Assembly (NCBI GenBank): GCA_011523245.1
Contig: WTHG01000304.1
Location: 1-6,828, forward strand
Length of the DNA stretch: 6,828 nucleotides
Direction: 5' to 3'
Source: Verrucomicrobiales bacterium
GTDB lineage: Bacteria; Verrucomicrobiota; Verrucomicrobiia; Limisphaerales; UBA1100
Each line of letters opens with the position of its first letter. The stretch's first letter is position 1. The notes beneath the pieces were generated by a model. That model was not told the origin of the DNA and did no database searches. It saw only the letters and a program-made list of their open reading frames with translations. Made by a program: the position numbers and the translations under genes. This document shows, piece by piece, positions 1 to 6,828 of the stretch.

Positions 1-1
1 C

Positions 2-70
2 CAAATCGCCAAAGCCCAAGAACTCTCCAAAGAGATGATCAAAAAGAATCCGAAGCTGCTTAACAAGTAG
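2..70 (+). CDS. C-terminal end of a gene entering from the left, possibly Sel1-repeat protein
   Basis: An open frame runs from the left edge to a TAG stop at 68-70. The 22 visible residues read QIAKAQELSKEM followed by IKKNPKLLNK. A tail of the type 'EQIAxAQxLxxE' followed by a lysine-rich end is what I recall from the C-termini of Sel1-like (TPR-related) repeat proteins of Verrucomicrobia and Planctomycetes, whose short helical repeats act as protein-binding scaffolds. That family link is inference from a very short stretch. The amphipathic, lysine-rich helix is directly visible. The gene converges on the minus-strand glycosidase gene, whose stop codon lies 52 bases further on. No clear hairpin followed by a T run separates them. 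Confidence 0.45.
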   Translation, partial: QIAKAQELSKEMIKKNPKLLNK

Positions 71-122
71 CTTAATTCCGCGAACCATCCGCCATACCCG
101 CTTCAATTTTGGTACAAGAGGA

Positions 123-2834
123 TCACTGCCTAGGCCAGATTACAACTGTCTTGTTAATCTTAGTTTTGCCTTTGCCTCCCGTCACTGGGTAGGTCACCGG
201 CTGTTCACCGACCGCGCCCGTTATGTAGTATTCAAAATCATAATCAGGGTTTGGTAGTAGGGCTTTCATGACGCGAGTTGAGCTATTGATCGGAATCAGC
301 TCAATTTGGGCAAATGCTCCTGACGATCCAATTTTTCTATAATGCATAACCGGGCTTGTGATTTCACCGTTTCCCATGAATATAACTTTCTGATCGAACT
401 TCTCATCAGCATATATCATGGAAATCTCAGGCATGGCCCTGACCGCAGCTTTTCCTTTGTAAGTTGTGCTAATCGAATCCTTAATTCCCAATTCTCTTCT
501 AATGGTGTCTATTAGCGTTGATTGATGTAACTGAGCGATGACACCCAGTTCAGACACGTTTCGCACTCGTTGTATTTCATGTGTAATCACTTTGCTCCAA
601 CCGCTTAAAAGCTTATTCTTCATATCAGTATTGCGGTGATCACTTTCGACATAACGATGCCGATAAATCGCCATCTTGCACAACTCAATCTGTGACTGGA
701 AAAAATGGTACCAGTACATATATCGATCCCTGTTCCCCGTTCCGACGATCTTATCCTTGTAAGAACAAAATTGGGTGTAGAGATGGATTGCGTCTAAGAA
801 TTTGCGACTCGTGGGCTTTCTGGGATCTTCGTCTTCTAGCTCATAAAGAGCACTGGGAAGAAAGCGTGACGACCTCGGTACTGAGCCCTTTTCCCCTTCG
901 CCGGTCGACTTCGGTTCACCCAACCTGTCGGCCATAGCCAAAAGATTCCCTATTTCGGTCGCACATTCAGGACCAAAGTTGGCTCTTGCCCAATTCTGGT
1001 AGTGTTTTGTAATCCACCCAACAAATTGTGGAGGTTGTTTAACCACCCGGGTTTCCCATGTATCGAATACGGGAAATTTGGTTTTCGCGTCCTTCATAGT
1101 CAGCAAACTGCCTGATACGGGAGCCCGGTTATCCCATGACAACTGCGCATGTGCCGCAGACGCTTGTGCAACGGATTTGATACGCCAGTGTTTGGCAATC
1201 AATGCTTGTACTCCTCCGTTTCTAACCCCGTGCGAAACTTCGTTATAGACACCCATTGATCGCAATTGGGGTTGTATTAGTCCCCAGTCCTCCTCGTACC
1301 AGCAGGATGACCATCCGTTGCGGCCTTTAGCCAGTACCGCTGACATACCCTGTGCCTTATCCCACAACGTACCGAAGGGCACTGACTGCGGTAAATCGTC
1401 GTGAAACTCCAGTTCACCGCCGTTAACCCTGGAACTTCCAACTTTCCAGCCAAAGGTGGCGAGTTTGAAAGGAGTTTTCATTTGTGACATTACCTGATTG
1501 GCATACTTATAGTCATCTGCAACCGCTTCGATTTGTTCTCTTGAAGGGTTATGCCCGTTATAAGACCAGCATTCATAGGTCCATATCCAAAAGTAATCCA
1601 GAGGGTGGGTTCTCATGATCCTCGTGAACATGCCTTCGTACAAAGCCTTTGCGAAGAGTTCGTTCTTTTCCCCTCTAGACTTGGGAACCGTAAATCCGTA
1701 AACATCTCTCATTCTATCCCGGACGTAAGGAGGGCAGGTGCGTATCCAATCCTTCCTAATAATATGCGCGAAATCCCCCTCGCGGTTCTTCTTACGGTTG
1801 CCTGGTTCAAAAACCAAAGGAGATTCGATCCCAATCGCCGTTTTGATACCCATGCGTCTAGCATGCGAAAACGCATCACGAAGCAAGAGTCCAACGTTGT
1901 TGAACACAGCAGCCTTCTCCGTTGCTGTGACGGGCTTTTTGAAACCCATTGCGTCAGATGCCATCTCCTCAAAAGCATACAATTTATCAGCGCCATCGCT
2001 AAAATCGGTCGTTTTTAAGGGAGTGCCACCCCAGCTGTTTTTACGAGACCGATAGGTGCTCGCCCAAGATGCAGCATATGCCCCCGCCTCTTTAATAGTG
2101 CCATCATCATTAACATCTTGCTTGTGTCCTATCCATACATGCGGCTCGGGCCCTTCAATCGAGGATGGCTCTCCACGCTCTGGATAATGGTGCAAACCAA
2201 AAAAATTCATTCCCATTTTTGCCTGTTGCGTCAAAAAGGATTGGTAATCCTCAGTGCTCCAGAAATCAGGACCTGCTAAGAAATTGTGAAATGGAAGATT
2301 GCCTCGCAACGCGAACCAAGGCAGAGATTTCTCATCGAACTCTGCGATATTAATAGGATAAGCTATTTTGGCATCAGGAATGATGTCTCCCGATAAATTG
2401 AAGTAACACCCAAGCAGCTCAGCAAAGCGATAAGCCGCATTAAGGGTAGTGGCACCATCCGCACCAGTGATTGTCAGAACATCTCTGTCATCTTTTCTTA
2501 CAGACTTTATCAAATACCCCTTTCGGTCTCCACTGACCGGAGCGTTCACGTTCCCGTACCCTTTTTTCAGTTCCGTGATAATAGGCCGGCTGTTCTCTGC
2601 AACTACAATAACATCTCCGGCAGGGAGGTTCTTGGAATTTGTAACCTTTGCTAAAACTGGGGCAGTCCCTGTGCGGAGAAAGATGTATCGCCGCACCTCT
2701 TTTGCTGCCAACGCTTCAATGTGGGATCCTTGGCTAGGATAAACAATCGTCTGCGAATACGCAGATACTGCACTAGCAGCGACAAGCCCTGCCATCCATG
2801 ACAAAGTGGTGGATCGAAGTGGTTTGGTTCTCAT
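123..2834 (-). CDS. Large secreted glycoside hydrolase-like protein with alpha-glucuronidase-type N-terminal region
   Basis: This is a 903-residue exported protein, probably acting on polysaccharide outside the cytoplasm; the substrate is unknown. Residues 1-28 form a signal peptide (basic MRTKPLR, a hydrophobic stretch, then SAVSA before the likely cut near residue 25). Residues about 29-165 resemble the small N-terminal domain of GH67 alpha-glucuronidases and DUF4838 proteins: an alpha/beta region with ALAAKEVRRY (41-50), then GADGATTLNAAYRFAELLG (124-142) and GDIIPD (149-154). Residues about 172-520 look like a TIM barrel, with RGNLPFHNFLAGPDFW (177-192), KMGMNFFGLHHYPE (206-219), VWIG (233-236), IGIESPL (334-340) and DYFWIWTYECW (413-423). 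E336, E421 and E515/D516 are possible acid residues of the active site, but that is a guess. The rest to 903 is helical, then probably beta-rich; I cannot name it. The start is set by the signal peptide and by AGAGGT eight bases upstream on the minus strand. The gene is A+T-rich compared with its neighbours. It could equally be a non-catalytic sugar-binding relative. Confidence 0.72.
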   Translation of the reverse strand: MRTKPLRSTTLSWMAGLVAASAVSAYSQTIVYPSQGSHIEALAAKEVRRYIFLRTGTAPVLAKVTNSKNLPAGDVIVVAENSRPIITELKKGYGNVNAPVSGDRKGYLIKSVRKDDRDVLTITGADGATTLNAAYRFAELLGCYFNLSGDIIPDAKIAYPINIAEFDEKSLPWFALRGNLPFHNFLAGPDFWSTEDYQSFLTQQAKMGMNFFGLHHYPERGEPSSIEGPEPHVWIGHKQDVNDDGTIKEAGAYAASWASTYRSRKNSWGGTPLKTTDFSDGADKLYAFEEMASDAMGFKKPVTATEKAAVFNNVGLLLRDAFSHARRMGIKTAIGIESPLVFEPGNRKKNREGDFAHIIRKDWIRTCPPYVRDRMRDVYGFTVPKSRGEKNELFAKALYEGMFTRIMRTHPLDYFWIWTYECWSYNGHNPSREQIEAVADDYKYANQVMSQMKTPFKLATFGWKVGSSRVNGGELEFHDDLPQSVPFGTLWDKAQGMSAVLAKGRNGWSSCWYEEDWGLIQPQLRSMGVYNEVSHGVRNGGVQALIAKHWRIKSVAQASAAHAQLSWDNRAPVSGSLLTMKDAKTKFPVFDTWETRVVKQPPQFVGWITKHYQNWARANFGPECATEIGNLLAMADRLGEPKSTGEGEKGSVPRSSRFLPSALYELEDEDPRKPTSRKFLDAIHLYTQFCSYKDKIVGTGNRDRYMYWYHFFQSQIELCKMAIYRHRYVESDHRNTDMKNKLLSGWSKVITHEIQRVRNVSELGVIAQLHQSTLIDTIRRELGIKDSISTTYKGKAAVRAMPEISMIYADEKFDQKVIFMGNGEITSPVMHYRKIGSSGAFAQIELIPINSSTRVMKALLPNPDYDFEYYITGAVGEQPVTYPVTGGKGKTKINKTVVIWPRQ

Positions 2835-2842
2835 TTTTTACT

Positions 2843-2848
2843 ACCTCT
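2843..2848 (-). promoter_or_regulatory. Ribosome binding site of the glycosidase-like gene
   Basis: Read on the minus strand, the sequence is AGAGGT followed by eight bases and ATG. This is a good partial match to the Shine-Dalgarno consensus at normal spacing, and it supports the start at 2834. None of the plus-strand genes in the window shows an equally good site. Confidence 0.6.
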
Positions 2849-3014
2849 TCTGACCCTCGCACTCCCTCGGGGATATGCTCGGGTTCTAGCAAAATTTTAC
2901 AGGATGAGCTTCGAGTCGGCGAGATATTGATAATGGCATTTGACTTGTTTCTTTACGCCGTTAATACGCAGCAAAAGCAGTTCATAAAAATAGAATAAAC
3001 ACAAGGCGGTCACT

Positions 3015-3028
3015 GGTAAACGTTTTGA
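3015..3028. promoter_or_regulatory. LacI/CcpA-family-like operator sequence
   Basis: The 14 bases GGTAAACGTTTTGA match 11 of 14 positions of the symmetric ideal TGTAAACGTTTACA, the type bound by many LacI-family sugar regulators and by CcpA. The core AAACGTTT (3018-3025) is a perfect palindrome centred on CG, as is typical of that family. It lies 181 bases from the start of the glycosidase-like gene and 97 bases before leuB. A sugar-responsive repressor controlling the exported glycosidase is the natural reading, but that is inference; no regulator gene is in the window. Confidence 0.35.
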
Positions 3029-3032
3029 AAAG

Positions 3033-3044
3033 TTCCCTAGGGAA
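3033..3044. repeat. 12-base perfect palindrome, possible operator
   Basis: TTCCCTAGGGAA is a perfect inverted repeat with no spacer. It extends to AGTTCCC / GGGAAACT if one extra A on the right arm is allowed as a bulge. It begins four bases after the LacI-like operator ends. There is no T run after it, and it has no loop, so it does not look like a terminator. A dimeric regulator site is possible; chance is also possible in a 291-base gap. Confidence 0.3.
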
Positions 3045-3125
3045 ACTAAACTGACGCAGCTCCTATCCCCACAATTTCCTTCACCTGTAGCAGTGGCGCC
3101 TCTAAGCTGCGCGCTCGCAATTAAA

Positions 3126-4237
3126 ATGAGTGAACGCATTTATAAAATAGCCGCGATGGCGGGCGATGGCATTGGGCCGGAGGTGGTGCGCGAGGCACTG
3201 AAGGTGCTGCGGGCGGCCGAGGGAAAGTTTGGGTTTCAACTGGACGTCACCGAGGCGCCCGTCGGCTGGGCAGGCATTGACGCCGCCGGTAAGGCGCTAC
3301 CCGACGACACCCTCGCGCTGTGTCGCGAGAGTGATTCCATCTTGTTCGGATCGGTGGGCCTACCAGATCGCGACCCGACCATCCCGAAGGAAGAAAGACC
3401 TGAGCGCGCGGCCTTACTGGCTCTACGCAAGGAGTTTGGCCTGTTCGCTAATCTGCGCCCGGTGAAGCTGCCGGCTGAGCTAGCGCATGCGTGCCCGTTA
3501 AAAGCCGAAAGGCAGGGCGGTGGAATCGATTTGCTGGTGGTGCGTGAGCTGACCGGCGGTATGTATTTTGGCCAACCGAAAAACACCGAGACACTGGAGG
3601 ATGGCCAATTGCGCGCGGTGGATACAATGGTTTACAGCACGAGCGAGATCGAGCGCATCGCGCACGTCGGCTTCAAAAGTGCACAGCTTCGCCGCAAGCA
3701 CCTGATGAGCATCGATAAGGCGAACGTACTGGAGAACGGCGTACTCTGGCGCGACGTGGTCACGCGGGTGGCCGCCGAGTATCCGGACGTCACCCTCGAG
3801 CACATGTTCGTGGACAATGCCGCGATGCAGTTCCTGCTGCGGCCCACGCAGTTTGACGTGGTGCTGTGCGAGAATTTATTTGGCGATATTCTTAGCGATG
3901 AAGCGGCCGCCCTGGCCGGCTCCCTCGGCATGCTGCCCAGCGCCAGTCTCGGCGCCACCAGCGGCGAACGCACGTTCGGTTTTTACGAACCGGCCGGCGG
4001 CACGGCGCCGGATATTGCTGGCAAGGATCTGGCCAACCCCATCGCGCAGATCCGGTCTGCCGCCATGATGCTGCGCCATAGTTTTGCCGAGAACGATGCG
4101 GCGGCAGCCATCGACGCAGCCGTCGGCACCGCGATTGCCAATGGCCTGCGCACCGGCGATATCTTCAGTGCTGACGACCCCAACGCCCGCCAAGTGGGCA
4201 CCACCGAGATGGGCGACGCCATCGCCGCTGCTGTTTG

Positions 4238-4238
<1 letters not shown>
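3126..4238 (+). CDS. leuB: 3-isopropylmalate dehydrogenase
   Basis: LeuB is a cytoplasmic enzyme of leucine synthesis that oxidises and decarboxylates (2R,3S)-3-isopropylmalate to 2-oxoisocaproate with NAD+ and a divalent metal. The protein is 370 residues, normal for the family. Visible family marks: GDGIGPEV (13-20), RPERAALLALRKEFGLFANL (91-110) with R101 and R111, RELTGGMYFG (140-149) with R140 and Y147, DKANVL (197-202) with K198, D230 in VDNAAM, D254 and D258 in GDILSDEA, and the NAD loop EPAGGTAPDIAG (288-299). All expected substrate and metal ligands are present. The phosphate-loop-like segment reads GSVGLPDRD (75-83) where most LeuB proteins have GSVGGPxW. I chose ATG at 3126 because the conserved domain begins a few residues later; an in-frame GTG at 3093 would add 11 unconserved residues. 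Neither start has a clear Shine-Dalgarno site. Homoisocitrate or tartrate dehydrogenases are less likely relatives. Confidence 0.93.
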
Positions 4239-4653
<415 letters not shown>

Positions 4654-4657
<4 letters not shown>

Positions 4658-5562
4658 TGAACCGCTTCCTGCAGGCGTTTACTGTTTTGATGGCCGGCTG
4701 GCTGCCGGTGAATGCGGCCCCGGCAGTCACGGGTTATCTGCCGCATTATCGCTCGGGAATCATTGACCAACTGCCGGTTGAGAAGCTGACTGACATTATT
4801 TTCTTTTCCATCGCGCCCAAGGTGGATGGTTCGCTGGATACGAAGAACGCCAAACAGGAGGTGTTGCGCCAGCTCACGACCCGAGCTCACGCCAAGCAGG
4901 TGCGCGTGCACATTTGCGTGGGCGGCTGGGGTTTGTCCGGCGGCTTTGCGCCGATGACGGCGAATACCAAGGCGCGGGCGGCATTCGTACAACAGCTCAC
5001 CGCGTTCGTCCGCCAACACCGGCTGCAAGGCGCGGACATCGATTGGGAACATCCGAAATCTGCCGCCGAGATTGCCAATTATCAAAAATTACTCATCGAA
5101 CTCAAACGCGCCTTTGTGCCGCACCGGCTTTGGCTCACCGTGGCGGCCGCCGGTTGGGGCCAGCATTTGAAGCGAGAGACGATCCCTTTCATCGACCGCA
5201 TCCATGTAATGGCCTACGACCAAGGCACCCCTCACGCGCCGTTTACCGGTGCGGTGAAGGATCTGAGTTATTGGGAGGCGCAAGGGGCACCCAAGGCCAA
5301 GCTGCTGCTGGGGTTGCCATTCTATGGCCGCAATGCGCAAAAGACTGCCCGGACTTACAGTGAATTGGTGGCGCAATTCAAACCCAAGCCCGACGCCGAC
5401 ACGGCCGGAGGGTTCCATTTCAACGGCCCCGCCACGATTCGCCGTAAAACCCAACACGCCGTGCGCGGCGGCTATGGCGGCGTGATGATCTGGGAGCTCG
5501 GACAAGATGCCACCGGCAAGGCTTCGCTGCTCAACTCGGTGAGGGCGGCTTTGCCTCAATAA
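4654..5562 (+). CDS. Secreted glycoside hydrolase family 18 protein (chitinase-like)
   Basis: This is a 302-residue exported GH18 enzyme that probably cleaves beta-1,4-linked N-acetylglucosamine glycans (chitin or related) by substrate-assisted catalysis. Residues 1-22 are a signal peptide (MMNRFLQAF, hydrophobic core, VNAAPA). The barrel follows: VTGYLPHYR (25-33), TDIIFFSIAP (46-55), VHICVGGWG (85-93), the catalytic strand ADIDWEHP with D128, D130 and acid E132, MAYD (186-189), LLLGLPFYGR (217-226) and GGVMIWE (275-281) with the substrate-stacking W280. The catalytic set is therefore complete. The first Asp of the usual DxxDxDxE motif is Gln125 here. It is compact: no carbohydrate-binding module and no long chitinase insertion domain are evident. 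The first ATG (4654) gives a 4-base ATGA overlap with the yjbQ-like stop; the next ATG (4657) overlaps by one base. An upstream in-frame start near 4582 was rejected because it would bury the signal peptide. An endo-N-acetylglucosaminidase or cell-wall lysin role is possible. Confidence 0.88.
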
Positions 5563-5586
5563 TTTTCTCCCCCGAATCCCGCTGTG

Positions 5587-6828
5587 ATGGTAGAAAACGC
5601 CGTGAACTTGCGCGCCATCATTCTATTATTAGCGGGCATCCTTCCGCTGTCAGCGGCACAATTCACTAAAGAACAACTGGCGTGGTGGTCTTACCAACCG
5701 GTTCGCAAACCCATGGTGCCCAAGGCCGGCGAGGGCTGGGCGCTTAATGACATTGACCGCTTTATCGCGCGGCAACTGACGGCACAAAAACTCACGCCTG
5801 CCCAACCAGCCAATCGACAGGCGCTGATCCGCCGCGTAACCCTAAATCTGACTGGACTGCCACCGACGCCAGAAGAGGTAACGACTTTCCTCGCAGATCC
5901 TTCACCCGATGCGTACGAAAAACTAGTCGATCGCCTGTTGGCCAGTCCGCGTTACGGTGAACGGCAAGCATCGCTCTGGCTCGATCTCGTGCGTTATGCG
6001 GATTCTGACGGCTATCGCGCCGATCATTACCGGCCCGAGGCGTGGCGTTATCGTGATTACGTCATCAAGTCCTTCAATGCCGACAAGCCGTATGACCGCT
6101 TTGTGCGCGAGCAATTGGCTGGTGATGAGATTGCCCCGGGCGATCGCGAGGCACTAACGGCCACCATGTTTTTGCGCCACTGGATTTACGAACACAACCA
6201 ACGCGATGTGGAAACGCAGTGGGCGGAGATTCTCGCGGATGTCACCAACGTCACTGCCGACGTATTCCTCGGCCTGGGCATGCAATGCGCGCGTTGCCAC
6301 GATCATAAGTTCGACCCCATTTTGCAAAAAGACTACTACCGCATGCAGGCGTTTTTCGCGCCGATGCTGCCGCGCGCCTCAATGCCCGTGGGCACCGTAG
6401 CCGAGCGTCAGACGCATTTTGAAGCGACACAAAAATGGCGGCGCGACACCGAAACATTGCGGCGTCAACTGCACGCCATTGAAAACCCAGTGCTGCTTAA
6501 GCACGCCACGCGTGAAGGATTCGAGAAGTTCATCGACAAGATCAAGGTGATGATCAGCAAGCGCCCGGAGGAGCGAACAGCCTACGAGCGACAGATCGCC
6601 GAGATGGCCTCCCGGCAGTTTGACCTCGAACAATCCAAACTGCCCGAGCGGCTGAAGGGTGCCACCAAAGAGGAATGGGAAAAACTGCGCGCCGCGTATG
6701 AACCCCTGAAAGCAAAACGACCGAAGCCGTTGCCGGAGATAAAGTTCGTAGTGAGTGACGCCGGCCCCGTGGCCCCGATCACGCGCATTCCGAAAAGAGA
6801 CATCGTGGTGGAGCCAGGCTTTCTCACG
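5587..6828 (+). CDS. DUF1549 / planctomycete-cytochrome family secreted protein, truncated by the window edge
   Basis: The first 414 residues of a longer gene are present; the frame stays open to the last base. The protein is exported: a hydrophobic signal (AIILLLAGILPLSAA) ends near residue 24. After WWSYQPVRKPMVP comes the DUF1549 (PSCyt2) domain, about residues 50-260, with LNDIDRFIARQL, LIRRVTLNLTGLPPTPEE, DRLLASPRYGERQASLWLD and the haem-type motif CARCH (C234, C237, H238) inside MQCARCHDHKFDP. Residues about 290-390 are charged and probably coiled-coil. The usual C-terminal DUF1553 domain would lie beyond the window. The N-terminal PSCyt1 haem domain found in many relatives is absent. 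The family is abundant in Planctomycetes and Verrucomicrobia, often next to DUF1501 genes; its function is poorly known, with periplasmic electron transfer or polysaccharide degradation proposed. The start is uncertain: ATG 5587 is used, while GTG 5602 gives a neater signal peptide. It begins 24 bases after the GH18 stop, so it may be co-transcribed. Confidence 0.88.
   Translation, partial: MVENAVNLRAIILLLAGILPLSAAQFTKEQLAWWSYQPVRKPMVPKAGEGWALNDIDRFIARQLTAQKLTPAQPANRQALIRRVTLNLTGLPPTPEEVTTFLADPSPDAYEKLVDRLLASPRYGERQASLWLDLVRYADSDGYRADHYRPEAWRYRDYVIKSFNADKPYDRFVREQLAGDEIAPGDREALTATMFLRHWIYEHNQRDVETQWAEILADVTNVTADVFLGLGMQCARCHDHKFDPILQKDYYRMQAFFAPMLPRASMPVGTVAERQTHFEATQKWRRDTETLRRQLHAIENPVLLKHATREGFEKFIDKIKVMISKRPEERTAYERQIAEMASRQFDLEQSKLPERLKGATKEEWEKLRAAYEPLKAKRPKPLPEIKFVVSDAGPVAPITRIPKRDIVVEPGFLT

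Larger units (their letters stand above)
2835..3125. promoter_or_regulatory. Divergent control region between the glycosidase-like gene and leuB
   Basis: This 291-base gap must hold promoters for both outward-facing genes. Minus strand: TAAAAT (complement of 2894-2899) lies about 60 bases before the start codon and could be a -10 box, but I see no matching -35. Plus strand: TTGACT at 2940-2945 is a good -35, but the best partner after 16 bases, TAATAC (2962-2967), matches poorly. TAGAAT at 2991-2996 is a good -10 without a -35. Two operator-like sequences are listed separately. Nothing here folds as a tRNA or a recognised riboswitch, and the only short reading frame seen (21 codons, 2933-2998) is not leucine-rich as a leucine attenuator peptide would be. 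Confidence 0.45.

Noticed and set aside
128..135. GCCTAGGC palindrome near the end of the glycosidase-like gene as a terminator
   Set aside because: It is inside the coding sequence, has a short stem with no loop and no T run; eight-base palindromes are expected by chance.
1551..2055. Plus-strand frames of 155 and 105 codons inside the glycosidase-like gene
   Set aside because: They are antisense to a long frame with signal peptide and recognisable domain motifs, and their own translations resemble no protein family.
2933..2998. 21-codon reading frame in front of leuB as a possible leucine leader peptide
   Set aside because: It has only two leucines, no run of leucine codons, no clear ribosome binding site and no following terminator/antiterminator pair that I can see.
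3093..3125. GTG start 33 bases upstream for leuB
   Set aside because: The extra 11 residues are not part of the conserved LeuB N-terminus and there is no ribosome binding site in front of the GTG.
2897..3139. 80-codon minus-strand frame across the divergent region
   Set aside because: It overlaps the leuB start and the control region, has no recognisable domain and has low-complexity composition typical of a chance frame.
5563..5586. Terminator or separate promoter between the GH18 and DUF1549 genes
   Set aside because: The 24 bases contain a short T run and C-rich sequence but no inverted repeat and no promoter pair.

Overview
The window looks like chromosomal DNA from a bacterium of the Planctomycetota-Verrucomicrobiota group, most likely a verrucomicrobial lineage. 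The strongest pointer is the gene at the right edge: a secreted DUF1549-type protein (planctomycete-cytochrome family) with a CxxCH haem motif. That family is greatly expanded in this group and rare elsewhere. The large secreted glycosidase-like protein at the left and the Sel1-like C-terminus at the left edge fit the same picture. These assignments come from recognising motifs by eye; no database search was possible.

Layout from left to right. (1) Bases 2-70 are the last codons of a plus-strand gene that enters from the left. (2) Bases 123-2834, minus strand, encode a 903-residue exported protein with an alpha-glucuronidase-type N-terminal region and a probable TIM-barrel middle part. It converges on gene 1 with a 52-base gap. 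Its DNA is clearly richer in A+T than everything to its right. (3) Bases 2835-3125 are a divergent control region with a LacI/CcpA-like operator sequence, a 12-base perfect palindrome and only weak promoter-like sequences. (4) Bases 3126-5562, plus strand, hold three genes that overlap end to start: leuB (3-isopropylmalate dehydrogenase), a YjbQ-family gene and a secreted family-18 glycoside hydrolase. (5) From 5587 to the right edge, after a 24-base gap, comes the DUF1549 gene, which continues beyond the window.

The plus-strand genes look like one transcription unit, with 1-base and 4-base (or 1-base) stop/start overlaps. They do not form one obvious pathway: leucine synthesis, a small enzyme with reported thiamine-phosphate-synthase activity, and a probable chitin- or peptidoglycan-glycan-cleaving enzyme. 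The two exported hydrolases and the exported haem-motif protein suggest a polysaccharide-degrading lifestyle. I found no tRNA, rRNA, CRISPR array, transposon, phage gene or clear intrinsic terminator. I saw no convincing new system. The points most worth a second look are the A+T-rich glycosidase gene, the operator-like sequences beside it, and the odd overlapping operon.
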